NCBI GenBank assembly: GCA_964631295.1
Contig: CAZVXI010000082.1
Coordinates: forward strand, 1 to 13,235
Reading direction: 5' to 3'
Length of the DNA stretch: 13,235 nt
Source of the DNA: CAZVXI01 sp964631295
GTDB taxonomy: Bacteria; Planctomycetota; Phycisphaerae; Phycisphaerales; SM1A02
Below the pieces are notes generated by a model, which was given only the letters and a program-made list of their open reading frames with translations, was not told where the DNA came from and did not search any database. This document shows, piece after piece, positions 7,244 to 13,235 of the stretch (its first letter is position 1; each line of letters opens with the position of its first letter). A program made the position numbers and the translations under genes.

Positions 7244-8041
7244 TTATTTATCCGAATCCTTCTGTTCTTTGAGCTTCTTCACTTCTGCTGGAAGTTCGAA
7301 GATGCTCTCTTCAACCTTGTTGACCTCGATCTTGTCATAGTTGAGCGTGGCTTCCATCATGCCGCCCATGTCGAGATTCATTTGTGTGAAGAACTTGACA
7401 TCCCCAAAGGCCTTCCATCCATCAAAGGTCATGCTCATTGTCATCGTCTGGCCGGGCATGGCTTCCTGTTCGATTTGTGTGCCGACAGGCAGGCCCTCTT
7501 CCTTGTCGAAGTACACGTACTGCTCGACTTCGCCTTCGGTGGATTTGAGTTTGTAGCACTGCTTGCCGCCGAACTCTTCGACGCCGATGGTCTCGAACGT
7601 GGATTCAGATTCACGATCATCAGTGACGAACATGAAATGACCACCACCCATGCTGCCCTGGGCTTTCCACTCCTCTTCGGTGATCAAGCGATATCCGCGC
7701 ATCGGCTCGTTGGCCCAGTGTGTTTCACCGTCGCTGCCAGCGCCGCCGCTTGCCCCGCCACCACTTTGCGACACGACGACTTTGTCGGCTGCTTCATCCT
7801 TGCCGCGCGCCCAGTAGGAAGTCATTGTCATACTCTGGCCCATGATCGACATGGACCCTTTGACCATCATCGAGTCGATTTCTTTCAGCGCATCGCCGCC
7901 CATCGCTTTGCGTGCAGCCTCGAAGATCTCTTCAGCCTTTGGCATATCTGATGCTGGCCTGGTTTCCTGAGCCATGGCGGGTGCAAACAGTGCCAGGCAC
8001 GTCAATGACGCAAGTGTCGTGTGCAGTGTGCGTAGTCGCAT
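7244..8041 (-). CDS. Exported methionine-rich LolA-like protein of unknown function
   Basis: 265 residues. Residues 1-24 (basic start, hydrophobic core, ending APAMA before QE) are a Sec signal peptide, so the protein acts in the periplasm or at the outer membrane. The pattern after it, an IFEAARKAMGGDALKEI segment then a run of beta strands ending in FELPAEVKKL, resembles the LolA/LolB-like half-barrel proteins common in Planctomycetota; I give this as fold-level resemblance only. Mature methionine content is high (19 of 241), with similar clusters MGQSMTMTSYW (67-77) and MPGQTMTMSMTF (195-206), plus MNLDMGGMM (221-229). A Gly/Ser/Ala-rich loop lies at 93-105. I chose the ATG at 8039-8041, not the upstream ATG at 8209, because it begins the signal peptide and has GAAGGA at 9-base spacing (8051-8056). 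The C-terminus is a charged Lys/Glu tail. Confidence 0.82.
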   Translation of the reverse strand: MRLRTLHTTLASLTCLALFAPAMAQETRPASDMPKAEEIFEAARKAMGGDALKEIDSMMVKGSMSIMGQSMTMTSYWARGKDEAADKVVVSQSGGGASGGAGSDGETHWANEPMRGYRLITEEEWKAQGSMGGGHFMFVTDDRESESTFETIGVEEFGGKQCYKLKSTEGEVEQYVYFDKEEGLPVGTQIEQEAMPGQTMTMSMTFDGWKAFGDVKFFTQMNLDMGGMMEATLNYDKIEVNKVEESIFELPAEVKKLKEQKDSDK

Positions 8042-8050
8042 GTTTCTGAA

Positions 8051-8056
8051 TCCTTC
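8051..8056 (-). promoter_or_regulatory. Ribosome-binding site that decides the start of the LolA-like gene
   Basis: GAAGGA on the minus strand, 9 bases before the ATG at 8039-8041. It supports a start at the signal peptide and rejects the 56-residue longer frame starting at 8209. Confidence 0.7.
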
Positions 8057-8124
8057 ATCTTTCTGGAGTTTGGTGGCAGACCGGCGGCGAACTCTCACCG
8101 CTTCGGGAAAATCCACAGTCAAGC

Positions 8125-8152
8125 ATAATACCGGGAGGATGTCGGCTGACAT
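8125..8152 (-). promoter_or_regulatory. Weak candidate promoter for the LolA-like gene
   Basis: Minus-strand TATTAT (8125-8130) is a good -10. At 16-base spacing lies ATGTCA (8147-8152), a 4/6 match to the -35. Transcription would start near 8118, leaving a leader of about 77 bases. The -35 is poor, so this is tentative. Confidence 0.3.
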
Positions 8153-8208
8153 GTCCCTGGCCAGTGACATTTTGGACATCCGGTTGCGGGGCGCATCGCG
8201 TTCATCCA

Positions 8209-8222
8209 TTCATCCGGATGAA
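8209..8222. promoter_or_regulatory. Perfect 14-base palindrome upstream of the metH -35, candidate operator
   Basis: TTCATCCGGATGAA is a perfect inverted repeat ending 3 bases before the metH -35. A further copy of the half-site, TTCATCC, precedes it at 8201-8207, and GTTCATC (8200-8206) can also pair with GATGAAC (8217-8223). The position suits an activator or repressor of metH. It does not match the MetJ box (AGACGTCT), and it has the opposite half-site order to the MetR consensus (TGAA-N5-TTCA). Confidence 0.5.
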
Positions 8223-8225
8223 CGG

Positions 8226-8254
8226 TTGAAAAGGCAGGCAAATGCTCTTATAGT
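8226..8254 (+). promoter_or_regulatory. Strong sigma-70-type promoter for metH, predicting a near-leaderless mRNA
   Basis: TTGAAA (8226-8231, 5/6 match to the -35 consensus) and TATAGT (8249-8254, 5/6 match to the -10) are separated by the optimal 17 bases. Transcription should start about 7 bases after the -10, near 8261, and the metH ATG is at 8264. The 5' leader would be about 3 bases. This agrees with the absence of any Shine-Dalgarno sequence before metH and leaves no room for a leader riboswitch on this transcript. Confidence 0.65.
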
Positions 8255-8263
8255 CCGTGTACC

Positions 8264-11200
8264 ATGAGATCCAGACTTCTCCAGGAAATCGATCGCCGCG
8301 TTCTTGTCGTTGATGGGTCGATGGGAGCCACGCTCCAGAACATCGACCTCGACATCGAGAAAGACTATCTCGGCCGTGAAAACTGCGTTGATGTGCTCGT
8401 TCGCAGTCGGCCGGAGTTGATCCAGTCCATCCACGAGGAGTTTCTCTCTGTCGGTGCAGACGCGGTCGAAACCGACACATTCGGGGCAAACAAGCATGTC
8501 TTCGCCGAGTTCGACGAAGAGCTGGTCAGTTGGACATTCGACATCAACAAAGAGGCTGCGGAGGTCGCTCGCGCCGCGTGCGACAAACATGCGACCACTG
8601 ACAAGCCTCGTTTCGTGATCGGTTCAATGGGTCCGGGCACGAAACTGATCACGCTCGACCAGATCACATGGGCTCGTATGCTCGACAGCTACGCGGAGCA
8701 GGCCCGGGGTCTGCTCGCAGGCGGTGCGGATGCCCTGCTGATCGAAACTTGTCAGGATCTGCTTCAGGTCAAATGCGCGATCAACGCATGCCTGAATGCG
8801 ATAGACGAATCGGGCAAATCGCGTGATGACGTGCCGATCATGGTCAGCGTCACGATCGAAACGACCGGCACGATGTTGGTCGGCTCTCAGATCGCTGCCG
8901 CCGTGCACGCGCTCAAGCCATATCCGATCGCATCGCTCGGACTGAACTGCGCCACCGGCCCGACGGAGATGACTGAGCATGTGGAGTATCTGGCGAAGCA
9001 CTGGGATCGTCCGATCTCCGTGCTCCCGAACGCGGGGCTGCCGGTTCTTGTCGACGGCAAGACATCGTTTCCACTCAAGCCACGCGAGCTCGGCGACGCG
9101 CTCGGCAGATTCGTCCGTGAGTTTGGTGTGAATATTGTCGGCGGATGTTGTGGCACAGGGCCGGAGCACATTGCCGAGGTCGTGAAGGCAGTGGAAGCGA
9201 GCGACCGACTTGAACGTTCGAAGGTGTCCGCGACATCGTCGTGTACGTCGCTGTATGAACCGGTTGAATACCGTCAGGAGAACTCGTTTCTCATCGTCGG
9301 TGAGCGAATGAACGCCTCGGGAAGTCGCAAGTTCAAGCGGCTGCTCGAAGAGGAAAAGTGGGATGAGATCGTCTCGATGGCGCGCGACCAGAGCCGCGAA
9401 GGTGCCAACGTGCTCGATATCAACACGGATTATGCAGGTCGAGACAATGCCGCCGACATGGCGAGAATCGTAACCCGCACTGTCAAGCAGGCCAACGCGC
9501 CGCTGATGATCGACTCGACGCAGGTAGCCACGATTGAAGCAGGGCTGCAGCATGCGCCGGGCAAGTGCATCATCAACTCAACCAACTTTGAAGATGGCGA
9601 AGAGAAATTCGATGAAGTGCTCCAGCTTGCACGCACCTATGGGGCGGCGGTCGTCATCGGATCAATCGATGAGGATGAACAAGCCGCGATGGCGAGGACG
9701 GCGGAGCGTAAGTTCGCCATCGCCAGGCGCGCGTATGAACGCGCCGTTGAAAAGCACGGCATCGATCCGGTCGACATCTTCTTCGACCCGCTGGTCTTGC
9801 CGATTTCAACCGGGATGGACGCCGACCGGCGCAGCGCGCTCGAACTGATTGACGGCGTCAAGATGATCAGTGATGCGTATCCCGAGTGCCAGATTACGTG
9901 CGGTCTTTCGAATGTGAGCTTCGGGCTTAACGCGGCAGCGCGTGTCGTGTTGAATTCCGTGTTTCTGCATGAACTTATGGAAGCCGGCCTCACAAGCGCG
10001 ATTGTCCATGCGTCAAAGATACTGCCGCTGAATCGCATCTCCGATGATCAGCGCCATGCCGCGCTGGATCTGATTTATGATCGGCGTGCTGAGTCTGCGG
10101 GCGGGACAGGGCTTCCCGATGCGGTCACAGATGAATCGTTCGATCCGCTCTCTGCATTCATCGATCTGTTCGCCGACGTCGAAGAGCAGACCAACGATGC
10201 TGATCAAATCGAACGCACGCTTGAGGAGCAACTCCAGCATCACATTATCGATGGAGAGAACAAGAACCTTGATGAAACGCTTGATGAGGCGATGAAGAAG
10301 TACTCGCCGCTGGACATCATCAACGATCACCTGCTGGCGGGGATGAAGATTGTTGGTGAACTTTTCGGCTCCGGGCAGATGCAACTTCCGTTTGTGTTGC
10401 AGTCTGCACAGGTGATGAAACAGGCGGTCGCGCATCTCGAGCCGCACATGCCGAAAATCAAGGACGGCCAGACAAAAGGCACCGTGATTCTCGCAACCGT
10501 TAAAGGTGATGTTCACGACATCGGCAAGAATCTGGTCGACATCATCCTGACAAACAATGGTTACACGGTGCACAATCTGGGAATCAAAGTTCCCATTCAA
10601 ACCATCGTCGAAGCACTCGAAGAGTACAAGCCTGATGCAGTTGGGTTGTCGGGATTGCTCGTGAAGTCGGTTGTCGTGATGGAAGACAATCTGCGCGAAC
10701 TAAACGACCGGGGTGTTCGCGTGCCTGTGATGCTCGGCGGCGCGGCACTTGCCCGGCACTACGCGGAGAGTCACCTGCGCGGCATCTATCAAGGGCCGCT
10801 CTATTACGGCAAGGATGCATTCGAGGGCATGCGCGTGTGTGACCTGCTCACAACCAATCGCATTGGCGAGATCGACGCCGAAATTGAAGAGCGGCTGAGT
10901 AAACGCGCGGATGTCGAAAAGCGCGTCGCGGCGTCTCGTGCGAAGAAGCGCGGAGGCGAAGAAGAGGGTGGCGGCGGAAACGCAGTCGTGGTCGACCAGG
11001 ATGATCGGGCGGGTTCCGGCCTGGAGTGGGATCACGATGTTCCGGAGGCTCCGTTCTGGGGTACGCGCGTTGTCGATGACATCGATCTCAATGAAGTGTA
11101 TCCCTTTATCAACCCAGTCGCCCTGTTCCGCGGACAGTGGGGTTTCAAGAAGGGGTCGATGTCGGAGGACGAATACAAGCACCACATGGAAGATCACTGC

Positions 11201-11833
11201 CTGCCTGTCTTTGACCGGCTCAAACAGCAGTGCCGCGATGAGAAGATCCTTAAGCCGCGTGTAGCCTATGGTTTCTTCCCATGCGCATCTGAGGGCAACG
11301 ATCTGATCGTATTCGATCCGGGTGATCAATCGCGTGAGATAGAACGTTTCACCTTCCCGCGTCAGGAGAAGCGTGATCGAAGATGCATCAGCGACTTCTT
11401 CCTGCCAATCGATGGCAAACAGCGCGATGTATTGGGCCTGACATGTGTAACTGTCGGTGATCAGGCCAGCCAGAAGGCGCGCACGTTGTTTGAAGACAAT
11501 CAATACACGGAATATCTCTACTTGCATGGCCTTGCTGTCGAGACAGCTGAAGCGCTCGCCGAACTCTGGCACAAGCGCATGCGGCTCGAACTTGGTATCG
11601 GCCGCGACGACTCGCCGAAAATCAACGAACTGTTCCGTCAGTCTTATCGCGGCTCGCGCTACAGCCCCGGCTACCCGGCTTGTCCGGAGATGAGTGATCA
11701 AGGCATCATCTTCAAGCTGCTTGATGCGGAGAGAATAGGGTGCACACTCACTGAGAACTGGCAGATCGAGCCGGAACAATCAACGAGCGCGCTGGTCGTG
11801 CATCATCCGCAGGCGAAATACTTCAACGTCTGA
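8264..11833 (+). CDS. metH: Cobalamin-dependent methionine synthase MetH, full length
   Basis: Cytoplasmic enzyme that transfers the methyl group of 5-methyltetrahydrofolate through cobalamin to homocysteine, giving methionine and tetrahydrofolate. 1189 residues (E. coli about 1227), with all four modules: homocysteine domain 1-315 (start LLQEIDRRVLVVDGSMGATL, zinc ligands Cys229 in GLNCATGP and Cys295/Cys296 in GGCCGTGPEH); pterin domain about 340-605 (FLIVGERMNASGSRKFKRL, VLDINTDYAGRD, MIDST); cobalamin domain about 660-865 with DVHDIGKN (749-756), where His751 is the lower axial ligand; AdoMet-dependent reactivation domain about 925-1189 with SRYSPGYPACPEM (1131-1143). A charged Gly/Glu/Lys-rich linker (about 878-920) joins the last two. 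The ATG at 8264 is the only start that keeps the first strand of the homocysteine domain. No Shine-Dalgarno sequence is present, consistent with the near-leaderless promoter. It is the only plus-strand gene here and no other methionine gene is next to it. Confidence 0.98.
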   Translation: MRSRLLQEIDRRVLVVDGSMGATLQNIDLDIEKDYLGRENCVDVLVRSRPELIQSIHEEFLSVGADAVETDTFGANKHVFAEFDEELVSWTFDINKEAAEVARAACDKHATTDKPRFVIGSMGPGTKLITLDQITWARMLDSYAEQARGLLAGGADALLIETCQDLLQVKCAINACLNAIDESGKSRDDVPIMVSVTIETTGTMLVGSQIAAAVHALKPYPIASLGLNCATGPTEMTEHVEYLAKHWDRPISVLPNAGLPVLVDGKTSFPLKPRELGDALGRFVREFGVNIVGGCCGTGPEHIAEVVKAVEASDRLERSKVSATSSCTSLYEPVEYRQENSFLIVGERMNASGSRKFKRLLEEEKWDEIVSMARDQSREGANVLDINTDYAGRDNAADMARIVTRTVKQANAPLMIDSTQVATIEAGLQHAPGKCIINSTNFEDGEEKFDEVLQLARTYGAAVVIGSIDEDEQAAMARTAERKFAIARRAYERAVEKHGIDPVDIFFDPLVLPISTGMDADRRSALELIDGVKMISDAYPECQITCGLSNVSFGLNAAARVVLNSVFLHELMEAGLTSAIVHASKILPLNRISDDQRHAALDLIYDRRAESAGGTGLPDAVTDESFDPLSAFIDLFADVEEQTNDADQIERTLEEQLQHHIIDGENKNLDETLDEAMKKYSPLDIINDHLLAGMKIVGELFGSGQMQLPFVLQSAQVMKQAVAHLEPHMPKIKDGQTKGTVILATVKGDVHDIGKNLVDIILTNNGYTVHNLGIKVPIQTIVEALEEYKPDAVGLSGLLVKSVVVMEDNLRELNDRGVRVPVMLGGAALARHYAESHLRGIYQGPLYYGKDAFEGMRVCDLLTTNRIGEIDAEIEERLSKRADVEKRVAASRAKKRGGEEEGGGGNAVVVDQDDRAGSGLEWDHDVPEAPFWGTRVVDDIDLNEVYPFINPVALFRGQWGFKKGSMSEDEYKHHMEDHCLPVFDRLKQQCRDEKILKPRVAYGFFPCASEGNDLIVFDPGDQSREIERFTFPRQEKRDRRCISDFFLPIDGKQRDVLGLTCVTVGDQASQKARTLFEDNQYTEYLYLHGLAVETAEALAELWHKRMRLELGIGRDDSPKINELFRQSYRGSRYSPGYPACPEMSDQGIIFKLLDAERIGCTLTENWQIEPEQSTSALVVHHPQAKYFNV

Positions 11834-11850
11834 CCACAGGTGAGAGAAGC

Positions 11851-11870
11851 CCGCGCACTGGAATGCGCGG
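11851..11870. terminator. Hairpin terminator between the convergent genes metH and the secretin-like gene
   Basis: CCGCGCA (11851-11857) and TGCGCGG (11864-11870) form a 7-bp GC-rich stem with a 6-base loop, 17 bases after the metH stop and 29 bases beyond the stop of the opposing gene. It is flanked by GAGAGAAG on the left and ACTCTTGCTC on the right, so each strand has a short, imperfect pyrimidine tract after the stem. A bidirectional terminator is likely, though the T-run is weak on both strands. Confidence 0.6.
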
Positions 11871-11899
11871 ACTCTTGCTCGCAAGCTGCTCAATGTCGA

Positions 11900-12910
11900 T
11901 CAGGGAATGACCTGAACAACGAACACGCTGTCTGTGTTCAGGATCGGCGTCATGCCAAGTACGACGTAGTGATTGCCCGGCGTGGTGATGGTCGTCTCGA
12001 TGAGGACGGAATCATGATGAACTCTCGTTGCTGCCGCGCGCCCATCGGCCGCTGCTGCGACTGCTTGCTCTGCCTCACGGGCTTTTCCATTGATGCCGAT
12101 GTCGATCACGTATTGGGAGTCAACAATGCGGGTGGCTCCATCCATATTGACATCCCACGATCCGTCGAGCAAGGCGGTGAAGTTGGATTGGAAGTCCTTG
12201 CCCGCCGTGATGGTGGTCGTTGTCTGCGCGACAAGGCCAAGACCTTCCACGCCGAGGCGGCCAAGTTCGGCCTCGACATCGCCAAGGTCCGCCGGAACGT
12301 GACGCAGCCCGTCGACGCCGTTGGCAAGCCAGCAGATGCGCAGCGTCACCTGTTTTCCTGTTTCCATCCGGCGTGCGGTCGGCACGTCAAGCGATTCGAT
12401 AAGTTGCTCGGCCATCTGCAGGTCTTCTTCCTCGCCGCGCACGACAATCGAACTGGAACCACTGTCGTAACCGATGGTCAGCCATGTGGATGAGCGCATC
12501 AGATGCTCGATCGTGGCGACCAGCGCGCCTCCCTGGACGTGCTTGATCGGGAAGATGCCCACCGGCAGGTTCGGCGTGGTCGATTCGACCGGCTGGTCGA
12601 GACGCTCGAGCAGGTCTGCGACCTCTTCGTGGGTCGGCTCGAGCGCGGCAACGATGAGCGCGTTGGTTCGCTCATCCACGGCCGTGATCTCACCCGGGCT
12701 CAATCTGATCACGCGAGTGACAACATCAGCGAGTTCCGAGGCCGAGGAGTGCTTGAGTTTGTAGATATTGATCGTGCGATTCGCGACCGTATCGCGGATT
12801 ATCTGGCTCGAATCTTGGCGGGCATCCTGAGGCGCAGGTGTCGCTGGAGCGAGTCCGGCCGTGAGTGCAGCCAGGCCGATGAGCGCAAGTGTACATGCAG
12901 GTCGTTTCAT
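11900..12910 (-). CDS. Exported protein with two secretin N-type domains and no secretin barrel
   Basis: 336 residues. Residues 1-25 form a Sec signal peptide (MKRPACTLALIGLAALTAGL, then AP-rich). Two secretin N-type (PF03958-like) domains follow: about 46-106 (INIYKLKHSSASELADVV, DERTNALIVAA, LLERLDQP) and 117-178 (GIFPIKHVQGGALVATIEHL, GSSSIVVRG, LIESLDVP). Such domains form the periplasmic part of GspD/PilQ secretins. The C-terminal half (186-336, GKQVTLRICWL onward, ending in a beta-rich ETTITTPGNHYVVLGMTP segment) is too short for the secretin pore and lacks its recognisable core. I chose the ATG at 12908-12910 over the frame starting at 13000 because it begins the signal peptide and has AAAGGA at 5-base spacing. 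The preceding gene on the same strand ends 40 bases upstream, so the two are probably co-transcribed. It may be a periplasmic partner of a secretion or pilus system, but the gspE-gspF pair lies about 9 kb away. Confidence 0.8.
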   Translation of the reverse strand: MKRPACTLALIGLAALTAGLAPATPAPQDARQDSSQIIRDTVANRTINIYKLKHSSASELADVVTRVIRLSPGEITAVDERTNALIVAALEPTHEEVADLLERLDQPVESTTPNLPVGIFPIKHVQGGALVATIEHLMRSSTWLTIGYDSGSSSIVVRGEEEDLQMAEQLIESLDVPTARRMETGKQVTLRICWLANGVDGLRHVPADLGDVEAELGRLGVEGLGLVAQTTTTITAGKDFQSNFTALLDGSWDVNMDGATRIVDSQYVIDIGINGKAREAEQAVAAAADGRAAATRVHHDSVLIETTITTPGNHYVVLGMTPILNTDSVFVVQVIP

Positions 12911-12915
12911 GGTGG

Positions 12916-12921
12916 TCCTTT
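12916..12921 (-). promoter_or_regulatory. Ribosome-binding site that decides the start of the secretin-like gene
   Basis: Minus-strand AAAGGA, 5 bases before the ATG at 12908-12910. It supports the start at the signal peptide and rejects the upstream start at 13000, which would lie inside the preceding gene. Confidence 0.7.
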
Positions 12922-12950
12922 CAATCGATGTCAGTTCAGTGTGGTCGTGG

Positions 12951-13235
12951 TCATGACGTGAAGTCGTGCAGCGGAGCCATCGAGGTCGGATCGAGTTCAT
13001 CGTTGATCATTTCAGGGGCGTCGTCGTCGGCGGGCGGGACGTACGCAGCGTGCATCCAGACAATCGTGACGTTGTCTTTCGAACTGGGGATCTCGCGGGT
13101 GATTGTTCGGTCTGCATCAGCAGCGGCAACCGACGCACGACGGGTGGGGGCGATCGCTTGTCCGTCGTTCGCAATGACGTCATTTTTGTTTTTCAAGCAG
13201 AAGACGGCATACGAGATCCATGCAAGGCCAAGCGT
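12951..13235 (-). CDS. Unidentified protein, C-terminal part, running off the right edge; outer end doubtful
   Basis: An open frame from the right edge to the TGA at 12951-12953 (94 codons visible). I do not recognise it. The visible product starts with a hydrophobic stretch (TLGLAWISYAVFCL) that would read as a membrane helix, then a polar, Asp-rich tail with NVTIVWMHAAYVPP and ends PLHDFTS. A membrane-anchored protein, for example an anti-sigma-factor type, would fit, but this is a guess. Caution: codons for ISYAVFCL coincide exactly with an Illumina oligonucleotide match (13194-13217), so the hydrophobic part may not be genomic. The portion 12951 to about 13193 is more trustworthy. It precedes the secretin-like gene by 40 bases on the same strand. 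A TTG at 13194-13196 should not be taken as the start, because the frame stays open beyond it. Confidence 0.5.
   Translation of the reverse strand, partial: TLGLAWISYAVFCLKNKNDVIANDGQAIAPTRRASVAAADADRTITREIPSSKDNVTIVWMHAAYVPPADDDAPEMINDELDPTSMAPLHDFTS
13194..13217 (+). other. 24-base exact match to the Illumina P7 flow-cell oligonucleotide, probable adapter contamination
   Basis: The plus strand begins CAAGCAGAAGACGG and ends CATACGAGAT, which together are identical over 24 of 24 bases to the P7 sequence as I know it. On the minus strand the match is followed by AAAAACAAAAA, like the A-rich tail produced when a read runs past the adapter. The remaining 18 bases to the window end (13218-13235) do not match the standard TruSeq or Nextera sequence after an index. 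Confidence 0.8.

Noticed and set aside
8042..8209. Longer start for the LolA-like gene (56 extra residues)
   Set aside because: It would bury the signal peptide; the internal ATG at 8041 has a good GAAGGA site.
8042..8263. Cobalamin, SAM or SAH riboswitch ahead of metH
   Set aside because: I looked for the B12-box and SAH-core style motifs and saw none, and the strong promoter starts transcription next to the ATG. A covariance-model (Infernal/Rfam) search would settle it.
10700..11779. 359-codon minus-strand open frame
   Set aside because: Antisense to the conserved cobalamin and reactivation domains of metH; a shadow of high-GC coding sequence. The same applies to 8624-9553.
12911..13000. 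Longer start for the secretin-like gene (30 extra residues)
   Set aside because: It would overlap the preceding gene and put a polar His/Arg-rich stretch before the signal peptide; the ATG at 12910 has AAAGGA at good spacing.
1..13235. Mobile elements, CRISPR, tRNA/rRNA, toxin-antitoxin or defence genes
   Set aside because: No transposase, integrase, regular direct-repeat array, tRNA-like cloverleaf or defence-type protein was found on either strand by eye.

Overview
The window looks like chromosomal DNA from a Gram-negative bacterium of moderately high GC content. The gene set (a type II secretion/type IV pilus E-F pair, several secreted proteins of no well-known family, a secretin-domain protein without a barrel, and a full-length B12-dependent methionine synthase) suggests Planctomycetota, perhaps near Phycisphaerae. 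This is an inference from gene style only, because there is no rRNA or other marker. Both ends cut through genes. The last ~42 bases contain a 24-base exact match to an Illumina flow-cell oligonucleotide, so the window may be a whole metagenomic contig with an artefact at its right end.

Layout. Bases 1-8041 carry seven genes, all on the minus strand, so they read from right to left. First (7244-8041) is a small exported, methionine-rich, LolA-like protein. It is followed by an ABC exporter pair of the NatA/NatB type (ATPase 6212-7165, permease 4837-6219, overlapping by 8 bases) and, 50 bases on, subunit A of a 3-oxoacid CoA-transferase (4085-4786) with no subunit B beside it. A structured 238-base gap separates these from an exported helical protein built of three repeats (2479-3846), the GspE/PilB ATPase (716-2407) and the N-terminal 230 residues of GspF/PilC (1-691). 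Bases 8042-8263 are a divergent promoter region. The only plus-strand gene, metH (8264-11833), converges at a short terminator hairpin on a minus-strand pair: a secretin-N-domain protein (11900-12910) and the 3' part of an unidentified gene (12951 to the right edge).

How the parts fit. GspE and GspF are the motor and inner-membrane platform of a secretion or pilus machine; the repeat protein just upstream is a candidate accessory factor, by position only. The ABC pair is a self-contained exporter. MetH makes methionine from homocysteine and 5-methyltetrahydrofolate. Its promoter appears to place transcription start about three bases before the ATG, with a perfect 14-base palindrome just upstream of the -35.

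Points most worth a second look are the adapter match, the near-leaderless metH promoter with its palindrome, the unpaired CoA-transferase subunit, the GspE lacking its zinc cysteines, and the three-repeat secreted protein. I see no mobile element, CRISPR array, tRNA, rRNA or recognisable defence system.
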